From Varroa destructor (lineage: Eukaryota > Arthropoda > Arachnida > Mesostigmata > Varroidae): a DNA stretch of 64,000 nt. Within the stretch, counting starts at the first letter, position 1; the number at the start of each line of letters is the position of its first letter. The DNA lies in contig NW_019211456.1 of NCBI RefSeq assembly GCF_002443255.2, positions 39,377,042-39,441,041 on the forward strand, given 5' to 3'. The notes below the pieces were generated by a model. The model saw nothing but the letters and a program-made list of their open reading frames with translations. It did not search any database and was not told where the DNA came from. Position numbers and translations under genes: made by a program. Positions 36,201 to 46,500 of the stretch are shown here, piece by piece.

Positions 36201-38998
36201 TTTGTAGAGATAGGCACAACGTGGCCTCTTATCAGTCTGGTAGACAACGGTCAATGCTGCAAGTTACCAAAAACAAAATTTTCGATAATTGCTCATATCT
36301 AGATAATTAAATAGCTAATTAAGAAAAAGTTGACAAAGGCCAACTATTTCGTCCCCCGGATAGCCTAAACTGAGAAAATCAAAATAACGGGATTATATGT
36401 CATAAAGACTAAAAAATCGACATTTTTTCCAAGTTGATTTTTTTCTCTTTAATACCACCAGATGAGCCTGAAAAAAGCACTAAGTTGCTGTTTTTATACA
36501 CGTATCAAAATAGATAAGCATTTTGCAGTACTTTTCCTCAAATAACTATAAACAAACTAGGTACTGACATTTTTTTCTCATTTGAACCTTTCATCTTGGG
36601 TGTAAAAGAAAAGCCCTTAGTTCAGCAGCATGATGTCTACGCAACGTCAACATACATACTGGACCCAGAGCTAAACCTAAAGAGGCTAGCCTGCCTTTGC
36701 GTTTGACATAGAGCTAAACCCACGACAAATGAGGAGGAGGGTATTTCCGTCACTCTCTCACACACCCCACTCCCCACCCAGTAAGCACCAGGAATGCGTC
36801 CTTTCCTCGTACGCTTCGCCTGGCACGTGAGTCAGCCTTAGGCGTTGGTTGTTAGGCTGGGATCGGAATGAGTGAGAAAGGCCCGAGTGATTTTGCTGAC
36901 GCAATGGTGCGTCACCGCCCAAAGAGGTAGTGGTGCTGACAGCGGGTCGAATACGTACGTTCTGACAGAAAGAGCACGGGGTGGAGAAAGGGTAGAGAAT
37001 CCGATGGCGATATATGGGTGGTTGGGTAGCGGCGAAAGAGGCCAATGCAACGGGCCTATTGTGGCAGGTGCTCAAGACCTTTACGGGAGTGGAAAGGACA
37101 CAATCCGTTCAGGCCACCGTGGTTCAGATGATGGTGGCGAAGAAGAGCACAGGTAAAAGAGAGCTGAATAAAAACTAGGTTAACGTAACAGAGAAGGCTG
37201 GGGAACCGACAGATGGCTGGAAAGGTAGTGCATCGATGAAAGGGTGGAAGCAATCCAGTTAGCCAGCCAGTGCCAGTCATACCCGTTCCATTTGGGAGGA
37301 AGACAACCGAAAGACTTGGCGACCCAGGAACTTGGCCTAGTTGCGGCACTAGTCCTGCTCCAGTAGAAGTGCTACACAGCGAAGCACTGTCCAGGGATCG
37401 GCCATGCCGCAACGGCACCGCCGCCAGCGTAAAAATGGGTCAATGAGGATCTCATTAAAGGGTGGTGGGGGTGGGTTCGCTAGAAAAGAATGCGCAGTCT
37501 AGTTGTCTCGAGAATTCTTGGATAGAATGTAATCGGCATTCAAGAATATGGGGATACTATGTATCCTAAAAGCGATACCTGGTACAGAAGACGTCTGTGG
37601 AATACATTATCGAACTGTCATCACTTAGCTCCCAGTCGGCTAACGTAGTCTGGATAATTGTAGTTATCGACTTACGAATGTAAGCGTGCTTGCTAAATCA
37701 TTCAAATTCTGTCTCTGCGCCTTCGGAGCAGGTTCATTAGCAAGGGAAGGAGGCAGAAGTAAAAAAAAATAACTGGACGTTATTTTTTCGCTAAGACCTA
37801 ACGATTTCCAATCAAATGTACGTAAAAAGTCAAATAATTATAGTCGAATACTAGTAGCAACAGGTACGTCTCATAATATGAACACAATGGAAGCAAATGA
37901 TACGCAAATAGTGTAAACAACTTAATCGAGACAATAGCGAAGGAGGCAAGAACCGACAATTTTGCAGCTTGCAGCCAGGCTTGTCCTGAAAGGCTTTAGT
38001 CCTTATAGAACAAAAACATAAGTAGAAGACGTAAGATTTCCGTCATACAAGACGCCGATTAACGAAAAGAAACCCTATACCGAAATAAGTCGTCCGCACC
38101 CCCCCCCCCACACCCACATAACGTCATAAGATGAAGATCGATAATAAAAACTATTTCTAATATAAAAAGCATGTACGACCATATAGATTTATGCTGCACT
38201 CTGATGGAAAGGTGGCATACGGTAGGAAACAGTTGACGCACCAAATACATTGAACGCTTCTTTAGATTACGCACACGGTAACGCGATGTCGGAGAAGAGG
38301 TAGAAAAAGAATGGTAAAGGCTTACGAACTAGTAATTAGTACACGAGCATCCAGTAAGTGGCGATCAGGAATCGTCAATGTTTGGCTACGATTAATACGA
38401 CTGGTTTGTTCTATATTTACGATGAGTAGAATGATTGTCGTTTGATATTTCTGCCTGTGTCCCACGTTCGTTCTATAGTAGTAGCCCTTAGTGCAGACGA
38501 CGACAAACGGTGACTGTTAATGTCGGTCTCTGTTGGACAAGCAATACGTGTGAAAACTACGACAATAATGGAAAAAATTATGAGGAAAAACGAATAACAC
38601 GCTAGGCCTAATGTCGGTCATGTATTTTATGCAATTTGTTAGATAGCCTTTCCTGTGAACAACTTTCCAATCCAACATGGCGTCTAACCTAAACCGGCCT
38701 GATGATGGCAACTCATGATAATCTAAATCAATGCGGATTCATAAGAAGAACATTATTGATCTAGTAATGTTTTTTTTCGTTGTATTTCAGCATCAACTTC
38801 TAGCAAAACGCTATGGATATGGATATCACTAGATCCATTTTACGGACTGACTGTAAACCATCGCGTAACAACGTTAAGCATGCATTGCCCCCTGTAGCTG
38901 TATTCATACATTTTAGGCATTTCAGAAGGCCTTATATGAAAGTGATCGTTTGTATAGCGTTTAGTGATTGAAGTCAAATATAAAATTTAGCTAGGATT
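33215..38998. other. Long stretch without a supportable gene
   Basis: A GGTT-rich tract occupies 35663-35682 and a run of eleven C lies at 38099-38109. The word AGAGCTAAACC occurs twice about 50 nt apart near 36665 and 36711, and TACTTTAAGGAT occurs twice near 34670 and 34703. A minus-strand acceptor near 36469 (CTTTTTTCAG) leads into 24 lysine-rich codons. Frames in the GC-richer 36720-37440 patch overlap on both strands. None is supportable as a gene. Confidence 0.5.
38099..38109. repeat. Run of eleven C
   Basis: Homopolymer followed by ACACCC. Confidence 0.95.
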
Positions 38999-39003
38999 TG
39001 CTG

Positions 39004-39049
39004 TCTAGCAAATGTGCAGAATGGAAACATTCTGCACATCTAATCTAGA
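39004..39049. repeat. Hairpin with a perfect 12-bp stem and GAAA tetraloop
   Basis: 39012-39023 pairs perfectly with 39028-39039 and is closed by a GAAA (GNRA-type) tetraloop at 39024-39027. An outer five-bp stem (TCTAG 39004-39008 with CTAGA 39045-39049) extends it past an interior loop. GNRA loops stabilise RNA hairpins, so a structured transcript is possible, but a palindromic DNA element is equally compatible. Confidence 0.85.
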
Positions 39050-39050
39050 T

Positions 39051-39068
39051 AATAATAATAATAATAAT
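39051..39068. repeat. (AAT)6 repeat
   Basis: Six perfect AAT units directly after the hairpin. On the plus strand a frame from an ATG at 39012 reads them as six asparagines and stays open to TAG at 39273-39275 (87 codons). The later part (DQKSQLGHSEEVLTQHDSAS) is polar and natural in composition. The ATG lies inside the hairpin stem, so I do not call a CDS with confidence. Confidence 0.95.
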
Positions 39069-39512
39069 CTAGATAATCTAATTATAGATGAGGTTTTTTT
39101 GAATAAAAAAGACCAGAAATCTCAGCTAGGTCACAGTGAAGAAGTGTTGACACAACACGATTCGGCTAGTGAATCAAATCTAAAACACAAATGCCCCACC
39201 CTTTCAATATCAGATGACCAGTTTCATCTGTTCATCATTCAGCAGCATTTTCTCAGTGACTTTTGCACAATATAGATTAAATAAGTACGATACGACGAAA
39301 TAAATAATTGAGTTACATATGTCTATGAATATATATTGCGAAGTAGTTTTTGTACATGCAGGTTAATAGTTCACATGGTGCAATGAGGGGCTATGCCTCG
39401 GGATAATTTTTGCCATTCCAAATATTCTTAAGTTTATTTATCAGTCGTCTGAGCTAGCTTAGTCAAAACGTACACTCATATGCATGTCTGTTGCAAAAGT
39501 ACTAAGACTGCT

Positions 39513-39518
39513 TTTATT
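39513..39518 (-). terminator. Poly(A) signal AATAAA, minus strand
   Basis: Canonical hexamer about 175 nt beyond the stop of the minus-strand exon candidate at 39692-39938. The downstream element is only weakly GU-rich. The hexamer alone is common. Confidence 0.2.
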
Positions 39519-39691
39519 CGAACGGTTCAGTAAGACCCTGTTGCTTAAATGTGCATATTAACGGGTAACGACAAACATATCTTCATAAGCCTTGGCCTGC
39601 CTGAATCGAATTGCCTAACCTCTGAGTATCGCAGTTTGATTCGTAGCCTTTGAGGAGGAGCTTCTTTTCCGTGCACCGCGAGTGCTTTAAG

Positions 39692-39938
39692 TCATGCGAT
39701 CGGGGTATTCGCTGTATTCCGGTTATGTAGGATGGCACTGATCGCCGGGTGTGGCGTGACGCGATTTTTGTCTTTCTCGACATCTCGTGTAATTCTAACG
39801 ATTCGACTCTGGCTCGAGAGCTCTGGAGTATCACCATCAGCCTGGTTCTGGTTGCGCTGGTGGCGGTAACCAAACCGATTGGTTTGGCCTGATCCCGCCA
39901 CGTTCACAAGCACAGGGCCTTCAATCAATCGGTGCCGC
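39692..39938 (-). CDS. Minus-strand terminal exon candidate
   Basis: After a weak acceptor (GACGTACAG, AG at 39940-39939) a frame of about 81 codons runs to TGA at 39694-39692. It includes IEGPVLVNVAGSGQTNRFGY and a polar region rich in Q, N, R and D. The pyrimidine tract is poor, and the GC-richer sequence is open on other frames as well (for example a plus-strand frame over 39879-40130), which reduces confidence. An AATAAA lies at a suitable distance. No family is recognised. Confidence 0.2.
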
Positions 39939-40258
39939 CTGTACGTCAGTGTCTACGGCTCGAAGAGACGCCGCACGTTGGCCGGACGCATCCTTGACTC
40001 GCAATGGGGGAAAGCGGTTTTGGGGTTGGGCCTCATAATGAGCATAAGCGCAACAAAGACCCAGCACACAGAATCGGCACCATCACTATTCGGTACTAAT
40101 CGTAGTAGGTTAAGCTTGAAGCGACATTAGCGGACGGGCAACAGCGATAGCGGCCGCAGAGGCGGCTACGGCAGCGGACGCAGCAGTATGCAGAGGTACA
40201 CACACAATCACTGACATCTATGTACTTACATATGCAAACATACGGCTTCTCCAAGTTC

Positions 40259-40276
40259 CTCTCTCTCTCTCTCTCC

Positions 40277-40310
<34 letters not shown>
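40259..40310. repeat. Compound (CT)n-(TA)n microsatellite
   Basis: CT units from 40259 to 40294 with one CCC interruption at 40275-40277, passing directly into TA units to 40310. Confidence 0.97.
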
Positions 40311-40475
40311 TCGCATGATGACAGCGTTTCCTTCGACCGCGGATTGCTAGTTCCATAGCCTATTGGCGCTCAACAGCCGCAGCAATTCCCGATTCACGAG
40401 TCACTCACCCAGTAACTCTCTCACACATAAACTACCTTGGCCAACCAACGGTCGCCACCGGTGGGGTGTACAGTC

Positions 40476-40617
40476 TTAAACTGACTCAGTGCTTGGTACT
40501 GCTGATCGTGATGGGGTAGCGGTGATGTAGCGACGATCATCATAGTGGTTTGTAGTAGACGGTTGATCAAGATCGTTGAGCGTGAGCGACTCTCCGCCAG
40601 GAATTGAGAAGGCTGAA
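40476..40617 (-). CDS. Minus-strand terminal exon candidate
   Basis: On the minus strand CCTATTCCTTTTCTCAG (AG at 40619-40618) is a very good acceptor. One base completes a codon, then 46 codons run to TAA at 40478-40476. The peptide begins SAFSIPGGESLTLNDLDQPS and stays rich in S, T, D and R, like a disordered C-terminal tail. A second frame over the same bases is also open but less natural. A GTACCA inside could act as a donor. No close AATAAA. Product unknown. Confidence 0.27.
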
Positions 40618-40699
40618 CTGAGAAAAGGAATAGGAACCAGAAACAACTGGGTCGGGCATTTAGGCACACCGACAAACACGCACGCTCATACACACACTG

Positions 40700-42275
40700 A
40701 TCTACGTTTTTTGTATGTGGTAGCTAGTGAAATGGGAGCAATGACCGCCATCGACCTGCTTTTCGGCCTTGGCCGGGGGCCCGACTGCCTCCGCCGGCCA
40801 GGGTAATTGACCTGAAAAGGCAGAACTGGCGCGGGAGTTTAACTCAGGTGAAGAAATAAGCAATTAGGAGATTCCGACGAATGTACAGAACAGCATTGGT
40901 AGCGGCGGACTACAGCAGGCCAATAACTCGTAAAGGAAACCTCTACCTCAGGCACGGCCACATGTTAATATGGATACAGGCAAGACTACATATGCATCGA
41001 TAGAAGGTATGGCGACGGAGAGAACATGGTGAACATCAACGAATCATAGTACCTTAAACTGAACAAATTTTGAAAAGTCGCGGTTCACAATGACAATCTG
41101 AGTGTTTAGCTGCCACCTAACTCTGCCAAATTCCAAGAAAGCTGGATCAGCTTCTACCGTCCATTGTGATCAGGAACAAAGCTGAAAGGGATTGCCGACG
41201 TTGCTTTAAGGCAACTTGGGCCTATGGAACAATTACATTGCAAGCAGTCACATTCAAGGGTTTTATTAAAATTGATGAAAAACAAACGATCTGTATACAC
41301 AGCTGAAAAATCGACTATCTTGATAACTACGTTTAAAGTCGATTATTAACAACATTAGAAGAGTCACAGATGAACCGATCAACGGGCTAACTACTGAATA
41401 TAAACAATGTAAATTAGGGCGGACAAGCAAGCTTTTAATCTGAGCTTCTCTAATTTGTGCCTATGCTGGATAATAGAATTGATACGAGACAGCGTCAATG
41501 ACAAAAAAGAAAGGGTCTCTATTATATTGAATAGTTTACGTTAGTATGATTATCTTGGTCTGCGATATGAATCGTTACTTTATCAAATAGAACTTCTCTC
41601 ATTTTAAACACTGTTCACAACACAGGAAGATAATTGTCGAAAAGTATCTAGTAAGGCGCCAAACAACCCGTTTTTGCAATACCGTATCGTGTAATATAGT
41701 ACCAAATTTTACGCCGTTATGATACTCTTAACAAAACCTATTATCCGTAATATAATAGTAAAAGTAATAGACGTGAAAAATATATGAAAAAAACGTGAAC
41801 GGTTCATTTCCTGGAAAACAATATACCTACATGTATAATCTATACTTGATTGTTGTTGTTGCCATGGTAATGATTATGTCTATCTCTCTATCACTATAAT
41901 CTAGATTTTTATAATGCATCGTCAAGTCCATTAAGATTACGGTGTAGTCATCTAGCATTATAGTTAACAAGGTAATGGACAAAAGTAAGTGAGCTATGGC
42001 CTGAAAACGGTATGAAGTCACTGGCCATTTTTAAAGGTGCAGTTCTCCCTTTAGATTTGCTCGCTCGTTGACGAGACAGTTAATATTATATGGCAAGCGT
42101 TCCATTGACGCGCACTTCTACAATGGAGCATCGCCTTTTAATTACTACACTTTATAAGCTCTACGTGATGTAATCATATTATGCCGTGCGATGCTTATAG
42201 ACTATAATGGACTACCAAGTAAACATCAGTTGGCTTCGTTGATGCTGTTCTGTCAATATCATCATTATTCATCAG
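40700..42275. other. Stretch without a supportable gene
   Basis: GC-richer to about 41000, then A+T-rich. A minus acceptor near 41305 (CGATTTTTCAG) opens a 27-codon hydrophobic frame, not called. Nothing else is visible. Confidence 0.5.
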
Positions 42276-42395
42276 AGGGCTCTTGACGGGGGTGGTGGAT
42301 ACGAGAAATTTGATGAATCTCATTTTGCTTCGTCTGAAAATCCGTCTTCACTCGTCTCCTATCTTCAGACGCTACCTAGTTTTCTTTCGCGTTAG
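42276..42395 (+). CDS. Terminal exon candidate with 3' end signals
   Basis: A moderately pyrimidine-rich acceptor ends in CATTATTCATCAG at 42275. The phase-0 frame runs 39 codons to TAG at 42393-42395: RALDGGGGYEKFDESHFASS, then a serine-, proline- and leucine-rich tail. It has no internal ATG, so it needs upstream exons, which I could not identify. AATAAA lies 99 nt after the stop and is followed by a clear GU-rich stretch, giving the most complete 3' end in the window. No family is recognised. Confidence 0.33.
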   Translation, partial: RALDGGGGYEKFDESHFASSENPSSLVSYLQTLPSFLSR

Positions 42396-42493
42396 CTGCA
42401 CCTGCTCATAAGCATATCAATCTTGATGGCGTTCATTCATTTGCGCACTGTGACGTTAACATTCCCAGCTTCTACATGTACTTTATAAAATTA

Positions 42494-42499
42494 AATAAA
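42494..42499 (+). terminator. Poly(A) signal with GU-rich downstream element
   Basis: AATAAA is followed at 42501-42522 by TATTGTGATGTCTGGTCTGT, a good match to the GU-rich element used in 3' end cleavage. It sits at a natural distance from the stop at 42395. Confidence 0.4.
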
Positions 42500-43401
42500 G
42501 TATTGTGATGTCTGGTCTGTGTAATCAGTGCCACAAACGGCCTGTTGCTCTTATCAACCCCCCTATCCGTCTTATCCTTAACACCGCCAACTTCAACATC
42601 AGCAACAACAACAATAATAGTAACAACAACAGAGCCATCACTCACACGGGCATCCCCGAGCTCGACGTCTAGTCGAAATGCTAGTCAGAGCGACGCTCAT
42701 ACGATATGCTGTGTTTCATATTGAGTAAACAACATGCGCTAGCCATCCGTACAATTGCGCGTGCATGAATTAGAAGTGTCTGACTAGCAGATAAACAACG
42801 TCGGTCTTTACGTGTGATTGCCATAGCTAGCTAGACCGGCTCATAATGCGCTATGAGAAGGAGTTCGCAAGAAGCAAGATGCTATGCCAAGGTGATCCGA
42901 AAACTGCTGATGAATCCAGTCAGCCCAGTACGGTAACCAAAGCTTCAGCGGCTGCCTGCCGGTCTTTGCCATAGCTACCCGTGCCAATCATTACTGAGCT
43001 GCACGCGTATGCAAGACGGATTAGACTCCGCTATTAGCTATGAAAAAAAAAACTGCGTTTCTATTTTTTTCCATTTGCGTAGACGTCTCGAGCTGTGTTT
43101 AGTAATATAACAGAAAAATTGCAGAATAGAAAGAGGGAACGAAGCGACGCGAAAAAAGGAAAAAAAAAAGTGAAGTGCGGCTAAAGATGTTCACTCACTC
43201 CTCACATCTGGAAGATGAACTTCACTATTATAACTGAAATAGTAATAAGACGACGACAGACATACTGCAGATCGACAAAAACATCGGTATAGCTAAATAC
43301 GTAAATTTGGTGCAGTTCGTAAGGAAGCCCTTTTCCAGAAAAGCGTTGCATTTATCGATGTTATTGTTTCAGTTGCTCTTTTTTTCTCCTATTTCTCTCA
43401 G

Positions 43402-43455
43402 CAGCTCTACCAACTTATATGACATTTTTAATCTGTTGACATAAGCAGGCTCGCA
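43402..43455 (+). ncRNA. Possible non-coding exon
   Basis: The tract CTTTTTTTCTCCTATTTCTC followed by TCAG (AG at 43400-43401) is one of the strongest acceptors in the window, and 54 nt later CA|GTAAGT at 43456 is a near-perfect donor. All three frames between them contain stops, so an internal coding exon is excluded. It could be an untranslated exon, an exon of a long non-coding RNA, or a decoy exon. Existence of the transcript is inference. Confidence 0.25.
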
Positions 43456-44000
43456 GTAAGTAATGACGCACCATCTGCAATAATGCTAGATGATTTCCAT
43501 AATACATGTGATTAACAAATGATCATAAACAAACACATGCTCCTCGTTACGTTGACGAGTACTTCAACCAACTTCAGAAAATGTTTCAAGTGATCGATGC
43601 CACACCTGCAATTGATTACGTTATCGGCTATGAGGAATTGGCTTCGTTTACTGTTTTCCTTATTTTTTAGAACGGGGAGGACTTTTACGTGATCCACCGC
43701 ATTCAGCCACAAATGGGAGTATCGTGCAGTAGACTTTTAACTTGTTCAACTTATATGATTCGTTTTTATCGTTTCGTCATCTCAGGCAAATAAGGCGCCG
43801 GATATATTACTCTCTGCGCTCTTCTCTTCTTGGAATAGGTTCGAAGAGTCCTGTAACTATCGTAGATGGCATTTCCCGGTTTGGCGTACCGAAAATGTTC
43901 AGTAACGTAAACGTAAATGTCTAGATATTCAACGGAGGTTTATGGCGAATTTCATATCAGCTAGGCTGGCGCTGCCTCTGCGTCGATCGGAGTATGCCCC

Positions 44001-44010
44001 CTTTTATATA
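44001..44010 (-). promoter_or_regulatory. Candidate minus-strand TATA box
   Basis: Read on the minus strand the sequence is TATATAAAAGGGGGC, a consensus TATA element with a GC-rich 3' flank. The first downstream ATG (about 43948) opens only eight codons (MKFAINLR) before a stop, so any gene would need splicing or be non-coding. Confidence 0.25.
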
Positions 44011-44699
44011 TCTCCATCTACACTATTCACCCCGCTAACTGGCGTAGGCCGCCTCGAGATTGATGATGCTTATCCTTAGAGTCTGTTCCTGGTGCTCTAT
44101 GCATCTACAGACGTCAGAAGTATGAGAAACAACCTGTCCTTAAGGCCAAAATACAACTTTTTCGAACTGAACTTTGCTCGTAGGTCAATTTTTAGTTGGC
44201 ATGATAATTGTCGACTTCTGGAAGCGTTGGTTAGCGTTGGAACCTTATCGTTTAGTCAGTCGCGTTCGAATTTCGTTACGACATTGACTCACGCCTAGAA
44301 TTTAAAAAAAAGGGTATGCGTCTGCGTCTGTTGGTGACTCCTATTCGCCAGTGACCTCAGTTCAACATCATACGTTCTGCAATAACTTGTAATTTGCAAA
44401 AAAAATCGTTTCGCAGGACTACGTAGCGCTATCACAGAATGACGAGAAACACATTTGCGCAAAAAGTCTCGTACCTAAATGCACATTCATATGTAATCAT
44501 TGCAAAATTAATTTTATCTTGAAAATCGATTGCAATACGCCTTGAGCCGTTTTGAGATGAATAAAAGTTACAGTACCTAAGTTGAGACTTCTTTTCATGC
44601 TTTCTTAAAAAAAGACTATATCTAACTATTTAAAAAAAAGTAAAAATAGATAATTCGACAAAATTATATGTGTGACTTGTGGCGATTATGTTCACTTAA

Positions 44700-46500
44700 G
44701 ATAAGCACCATTTACTTCGACCACAAGGTGGATGCTGGACCTAAATCGCTTACTAATCATTTTCAAAATTCCTTTTCTTTGATCCGCGATCAACTTCTCA
44801 GTAGTAACCGTGCGTCAAGCGGTGTTGGCAGGTGTGCTGTCGTTCAAGTGCCGCTCTAATAAGCTATAATAGAAAAACCGAGCAGGATTAATTTTTGATG
44901 GTAGTTGGCCTGAACGCCTAAAAATGCAGGCTTCAAAAGCCGTTGGAGCTTATTTAAACGATCTAGTTGACAATTTACATTTCTCAAACTTCTTGAATCC
45001 TTCTAAAGCGACCATTAATTTTTCTATGAAAAACCCAAATATACCAAATGCTTTTTGAGCCACTTCGATTAATTACTCAGCCCCCCTAGACCTAAGATCT
45101 GGTGAGAATTTTCGGGTGTACTTCACGGAAAATTTCTTCTGACTTTTCAAATGCCCCACAAATCCCAGCAATAACAGGAAGCGTCGATTTTGGGCGAAAC
45201 AAAAGCTTTTGGTCTTAATCGGGTACGCCAAAGTTTGTCCCGATTTGAATATCGCGCCTTTCGTTCATACCGCTAAATCAGATCCAAAGACAGACCAAGC
45301 TGTGACACATCTGTAAATTTTAATGAGTCGTATTTTTCCCCATGCTACTTCATCGAACAAAGCTGTGGGAAGTAAAAACAACAAGCAAAAACAAATTTGC
45401 AACAAGTGTAAATCTTATCGCCTAACGGGATGTTCCCCAGTTGTCTCTTTTTTTCGTTTAGATAGCTTCGTACCTGGGCACATGAGGAAAAGGTTTTGCG
45501 CTACATTTTTATGAGCGAAGGATCTTTCGCAGTGGTTTCCCAGGATCATTGACCTGGTTATTTTTTGCCGCTTGGGATCAATCAGGCGTATTAGGGCGTT
45601 CACTGTTAAAGAAATATTTGGGAAGTTATTCTAATTTCGAAGTTTGCAGATCAGTTTTATATAGTAAAAGACCTACGCACTAAAATTTTATGCAAGCGAA
45701 AGAGGCTTTAGTCGAGGTAAAGTTGAAAGTTGGCCTAAATTAGGCCATTGAAAGATAATTGCTTTTTCAGACAAAGCATCATTTGAAAAAATGCTGTGCA
45801 TTTCCCCAGTTAATGAAATAAATTGGGGTATATATAGACATGAATTTCCTTTTGGGGTGAACCACACAGCAAGATCGTTGAAAACTTGTGCGCTGAGATG
45901 AAATATCAAATCCCCACCACTAAGTAGTCACGATATTTTGAAGATATAACGACCAGGGCATATAATGGAGCAGTGCGCTAACAATAATAATAGCTCAGCT
46001 CTCTGAGCGTCAGCCAAGGGCAGTACGTCACGATGTAAGTGAAGCGTCCAATCAAATTAAACTCGACATAAAGACTTTCAACAAGGGATTACTAATTTGA
46101 TATCTATATTTTAGGGGTGTTGACGTTTTTCAGTTGATTTTTCCCAAGACGAAAAACGATGCTGTCGATTTGATGTTCGCAAATTATTTTTAGGCCCTTC
46201 GTTTCGATAAAGGGCAAAAAATTTTATCGCAATACGACGCTGACCATCACGCGGCCAGGGCACATCCGTGAATAATGAGCATCGGCTCTGAATTTACAAC
46301 TTGTAAATTGGCCTATCTTTCATAACATACCAGCCCTCAGGTGTTCCCTCTGTACCAACGTGTCCTCTAGCTCTGTCCAACAATTTTGCAGGGCCATGCG
46401 AAGTGGGACATTGTTCAATATTATTAGGCTACATTTCCACCTATAAACCATTCGGACATAACGACGTTGAGGAAGCCGGCCCGTTAGAATCCGGAAACGC
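44700..46500 (-). pseudogene. Decayed coding element of unknown origin
   Basis: One minus-strand frame from about 46500 down to 44700 keeps phase for about 600 codons with about 16 stops, where the A+T-rich composition would predict about 40. The wobble-aligned plus frame over 44882-45960 is also depleted (10 stops in about 356 codons) and continues after a frame change at 46116-46260, so the true strand is uncertain. Natural-looking runs include, on minus, ISLTGEMHSIFSNDALSEKA (about 45810-45750) and PTALFDEVAWGKIRLIKIYR (about 45370-45310), and on plus, CNKCKSYRLTGCSPV (about 45400-45440). I recognise no reverse transcriptase, transposase or viral domain. A degraded transposon, an old viral insertion or a processed gene copy are all possible. 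Confidence 0.4.

Noticed and set aside
36720..37440. Long overlapping frames on both strands
   Set aside because: The patch is G+C-rich, which lowers stop frequency in all frames; no splice or promoter signals accompany them.
43855..43905. Plus-frame words resembling a retroviral integrase core (VDGISRFGVPKMF)
   Set aside because: Only about a dozen residues fit; the catalytic aspartate/glutamate context and downstream motifs are absent and the frame stops at once.
44194..44225. HDN motif reminiscent of mariner transposases
   Set aside because: No flanking YSPDL-type motif, no second catalytic block and no terminal inverted repeats were found.
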